Shown here piece after piece: positions 6,238-8,120 of a stretch of DNA of 8,120 nucleotides; positions within the stretch are counted from its first letter, which is position 1, and every line of letters starts with the position of its first letter. The notes under the pieces are model-generated. The model made no database searches and had not been told where the DNA came from. It was given only the letters and a program-made list of their open reading frames with translations. The stretch lies in assembly GCA_903879765.1 (NCBI GenBank), contig CAIRMS010000333.1, positions 1 to 8,120 on the forward strand, written 5' to 3'. The stretch comes from an uncultured Flavobacteriales bacterium. Lineage in GTDB: Bacteria > Bacteroidota > Bacteroidia > Flavobacteriales_D > Crocinitomicaceae. A program made the translations under genes and the position numbers.

Positions 6238-6510
6238 TGTCACGTGTCCATCAATGACAATTGGACTTACACCATCTTTTTTCGTGTAACGAATCTGATA
6301 GTTATAGATCCCATCCGGACACATGACGAAATCTAAACGACCATCCCAACCTATCATGTGATTAGCGGATTCAAAAATAGTTCCACCCCATCGATCAAAA
6401 ATGGATAAACGATAATTCATTGGCGTAAATCCAGTAGAGAAAACGGGTAGAAAAACGGTGTTAAACTCCTCGCCATCCGGTGTAAACGTATTTGGTACAT
6501 ACAACGCAAC
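6226..6510 (-). other. CHU_C-type (type B) T9SS C-terminal sorting domain
   Basis: The last roughly 94 residues of the secreted protein: a strand-forming PNTFTPDGEEFN segment, then LSIFDRWGGTIFES, GWDGR, CPDGIYNY and the terminal GHVTLLR. The usual NGDGxND loop is here DGEEFNT, and the insert after GWDG is short. Spacing of the other motifs is normal, so it should still act as an export signal. Confidence 0.85.
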
Positions 6511-8120
6511 ATTATCGCTAACGGTAGCCGTTAATTGCAGTGAATCAGAACAACCTAACGCTGTTTCACTGATTAATTGAACAGTATAAGTTCCCTCTTG
6601 AAATGGCAAGGAATATTCAAAGGAACTTTGATTATTCACAAAGGAAGAACCTTGGATGGCCCAAGTACTTTGATTATTTCCGGACGTAACATTGTAAATG
6701 GAAATCGTTGGGTTATCAATTTCCACTTGATCTGGATCGATGTAAAAATTTGGTATTGGAGTTTGATCTATTGTAACCGTGAGAGACGCTACTGTAGAAA
6801 CGCACCCTAACGCGTCAATACCAGAAACGTTGTACACCGAAGTTTGTGCTGGTGAAACTGAAATGCTTCCATTTGGATTTTGAGGAACATCCCAAACATA
6901 GGTCAATGCACCACTCGCAAATAACGTTAATGGTGTATTGACACAAACCATCGTATCCTGAACAGTTACTACAGGCAATGGATTCACTGTCAACGTCAAT
7001 TGAACAATTGAATCACAGCCAAACACGGATGGAATGGTCACAGAATATTGTCCGGCAACAGATAGTGATTGTCCATTAAAATCATACGTATCTCCAGCGC
7101 AAATTGAAGCTGAAATACTCGATGAACTCGGTTGAACAAGTGACAATTGTAAGGTAACTATGGAATCACATCCTAGAATATTCTGTAAGGTGTCGATGTA
7201 TGTTCCAGCTAAATTCAAACTCTGACCATTGAAAATATAAGTCGAACCAGTACAAATGGAATCTGAAAATCCGAAATAAACCGTTGGATTCTGGAATACT
7301 TCCATCGAATCTTGCTCAGTACAACCATTCGCATTCGTCGCAATTGCCGAATAAATACCGGGAGCATTCACTTGAATGGAAGTGGAAGAAGAACCAGTAT
7401 TCCAAGCAATAGAAGTGAAAGTACCGACAGATTGAACGTTTGTGGTATCACCTTGGCAAATCGTCATATCTGGACCAATATTGAAAGGAAAACTACTTAA
7501 TCCAACAACAATGGAATCTCGGGCAATCGAACAACCGCTTGGAACATCTACCCAATAAACACCTGGTGAATTGATGGAAATCGTTGCTGTCGTTTGACCA
7601 TTATTCCATAAATATGAATTAAAGGTATTCGTAGATTGAAGCGTAATTGTTTGTCCCGAACAAATCGAAACATTTGGACCCAAGTTTGGTAATATCGGAG
7701 CTGCCGGCACAGGGAAATTGAACACTTGTATTCCTGCAGCACCAGCTACCGCACCATGCGATGTCCCTGCGCACGCAGGGCCTGTATGCAAAACCATTCC
7801 TGGATTCCCTCCTGCTAACAAATTAGTAAGGTTTGCTGGAATTGCTGCCTGCTGATAGGAAACTGCTCCACCGCCGCCACCGCCACCTGGACCATGACAT
7901 GCAGAGGACCACAACGTACTAAAAATATTGCCTCCATTTCCACCACGAAGATCTAGATTCATTGTAGAAGTAGTATTGCTACACATGTAATGCACATACC
8001 CACCAGCTCCACCTCCACCAGCTCCTTCAGAATCTGTATTTCCAATGACATTTGCACCACGCGCATCGACGGTGAAATTATTTCCATTGATTGTAGGTGA
8101 TGTTAAAAACACCATTCCTC
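6226..8120 (-). CDS. Large modular T9SS-exported protein, C-terminal part (5' end outside window)
   Basis: About 630 residues are visible, and the frame stays open to the right edge. An ATG at 8113-8115 is not taken as the start: it has no leader, signal peptide or domain start. Numbering from that Met: a glycine-rich region (24-85, poly-Gly at 77-83); two Ig-like modules with a Cys pair each (149-195, 217-265); two related modules with a 51-residue period (286-327 and 337-378, 24 of 42 identical); another Ig-like module (383-449); a PKD-like module (454-532); and a CHU_C / gliding-motility-type C-terminal domain (536-629) with PNTFTPDG, LSIFDRWGGTIFES, GWDGR and a final GHVTLLR. That domain marks cargo exported by the type IX system as type B substrate, to the cell surface or medium. 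An adhesin or matrix role is likely but inferred. No enzyme domain is visible here. Confidence 0.85.
   Translation of the reverse strand, partial: GMVFLTSPTINGNNFTVDARGANVIGNTDSEGAGGGGAGGYVHYMCSNTTSTMNLDLRGGNGGNIFSTLWSSACHGPGGGGGGGAVSYQQAAIPANLTNLLAGGNPGMVLHTGPACAGTSHGAVAGAAGIQVFNFPVPAAPILPNLGPNVSICSGQTITLQSTNTFNSYLWNNGQTTATISINSPGVYWVDVPSGCSIARDSIVVGLSSFPFNIGPDMTICQGDTTNVQSVGTFTSIAWNTGSSSTSIQVNAPGIYSAIATNANGCTEQDSMEVFQNPTVYFGFSDSICTGSTYIFNGQSLNLAGTYIDTLQNILGCDSIVTLQLSLVQPSSSSISASICAGDTYDFNGQSLSVAGQYSVTIPSVFGCDSIVQLTLTVNPLPVVTVQDTMVCVNTPLTLFASGALTYVWDVPQNPNGSISVSPAQTSVYNVSGIDALGCVSTVASLTVTIDQTPIPNFYIDPDQVEIDNPTISIYNVTSGNNQSTWAIQGSSFVNNQSSFEYSLPFQEGTYTVQLISETALGCSDSLQLTATVSDNVALYVPNTFTPDGEEFNTVFLPVFSTGFTPMNYRLSIFDRWGGTIFESANHMIGWDGRLDFVMCPDGIYNYQIRYTKKDGVSPIVIDGHVTLLR
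6982..7107 (-). repeat. Second copy of the 51-residue-period secreted module
   Basis: Encodes residues 337-378, starting SICAGDTYDFNGQSLSVAGQ and ending GCDSIVQLTLTVN. It pairs with 7135-7260: 24 of 42 residues agree, including both Cys, FNGQSL, AG, and GCDSIV. The two Cys (339, 367) are the expected disulfide partners. Confidence 0.75.
7135..7260 (-). repeat. First copy of the 51-residue-period secreted module
   Basis: Encodes residues 286-327, starting SICTGSTYIFNGQSLNLAGT and ending GCDSIVTLQLSLV, with Cys288 and Cys316. The pattern CxGxxYxFxGxxLxxxGxY...GCDS is a repeat type I have seen in surface proteins of this phylum. Divergence between copies points to an old duplication rather than a recent array. 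Confidence 0.75.
7321..7671 (-). repeat. Pair of Cys-bounded Ig-like modules
   Basis: Residues 149-195 and 217-265 share the plan (L/I)GP..(S)IC.G...(x)..F.S..WN.G...(x)SI.(V)N.(P)G(V/I)Y...GC. Each begins and ends with Cys (152/195 and 220/265), a likely disulfide. They are clearly a different module type from the pair at 6982-7260. Confidence 0.65.
7861..8046 (-). other. Glycine-rich, low-complexity segment of the secreted protein
   Basis: Residues 24-85 hold GAGGGGAGG (31-39), GGNGG (58-62) and GPGGGGGGG (75-83), separated by short strand-like stretches rich in Ser, Thr and Asn. The poly-Gly run reads as repeated GGN codons (CCN on the plus strand near 7867-7890). This looks like glycine loops joining short strands, a repeat-type fold seen in some exported proteins, rather than a random linker. 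Confidence 0.6.

Noticed and set aside
6246..6266. Hairpin GTCCA/TGGAC as a terminator between the convergent genes
   Set aside because: Only 5 bp with an 11-nt loop, no T-run directly after it, and it lies within the coding sequence of the secreted protein.
7548..7742. 64-residue minus-strand open frame, and similar open frames at 305-694, 828-1112, 955-1200, 6577-6810 and 7312-7500
   Set aside because: They lie wholly inside well-supported genes in other frames, show no family motif and have unlikely composition for this genome.
7860..7900. CCGCCGCCACCGCCACC run as a GC-rich DNA repeat or regulatory element
   Set aside because: It is the complement of glycine codons in the glycine-rich domain and needs no separate explanation.
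8113..8115. ATG on the minus strand as the start of the secreted protein
   Set aside because: The frame stays open past it to the edge, a GAGGA directly abuts it with no spacing for ribosome binding, and no signal peptide follows; the real start must lie to the right.

Overview
The window reads as a chromosomal segment of a Bacteroidota bacterium, most likely Flavobacteriales and plausibly a Fluviicola/Crocinitomicaceae-like lineage. The evidence is a C-terminal gliding-motility-type (CHU_C, type B) sorting domain for the type IX secretion system, two exact TAnnTTTG Bacteroidota -7 promoter boxes, A-rich leaders without Shine-Dalgarno sequences, moderately low G+C, and a small acidic DUF2795 protein typical of this phylum. 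The genus-level guess rests on recalled similarity and is weak. No rRNA, tRNA, CRISPR array, insertion sequence or phage gene was seen, and no stretch over 300 bases lacks a gene.

Layout. Bases 1-177 are the tail of a PAP2-family membrane phosphatase, followed after 3 nt by an ArnT/PMT-like polyprenyl-phosphate-sugar glycosyltransferase (181-1815); together they look like an envelope-glycan or lipid-modification pair. A promoter-like box at 1843-1850 opens a probable four-gene run: class I aminotransferase (1870-3072), DUF1801 protein (3076-3519), long-form IspH of the MEP isoprenoid pathway (3553-4770), and PduO-type cobalamin adenosyltransferase (4767-5315, ATGA overlap with ispH). A 95-bp gap then carries a good promoter and an 11-bp direct repeat. 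It drives the DUF2795 gene (5411-5632), which ends in a textbook UUCG-tetraloop terminator. An ACP phosphodiesterase (acpH, 5665-6237) starts 2 nt after that terminator's T-tract.

From 6226 to the right edge, on the minus strand, lies the C-terminal part (about 630 residues) of a large modular secreted protein: a glycine-rich region, two Ig-like modules, two near-identical 51-residue-period modules, further Ig/PKD-like modules and the CHU_C sorting domain. Its start is outside the window, and its stop overlaps the acpH stop tail to tail by 12 bp.

Most of the window is housekeeping metabolism (isoprenoid precursor, cofactor B12, amino-acid and ACP metabolism) flanked by cell-surface genes. 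I do not see a convincing new multi-gene system. The most useful second looks are the terminator abutting acpH, the plant/cyanobacterial-type IspH, the duplicated promoter element before the DUF2795 gene, and the glycine-rich and repeat architecture of the secreted protein.
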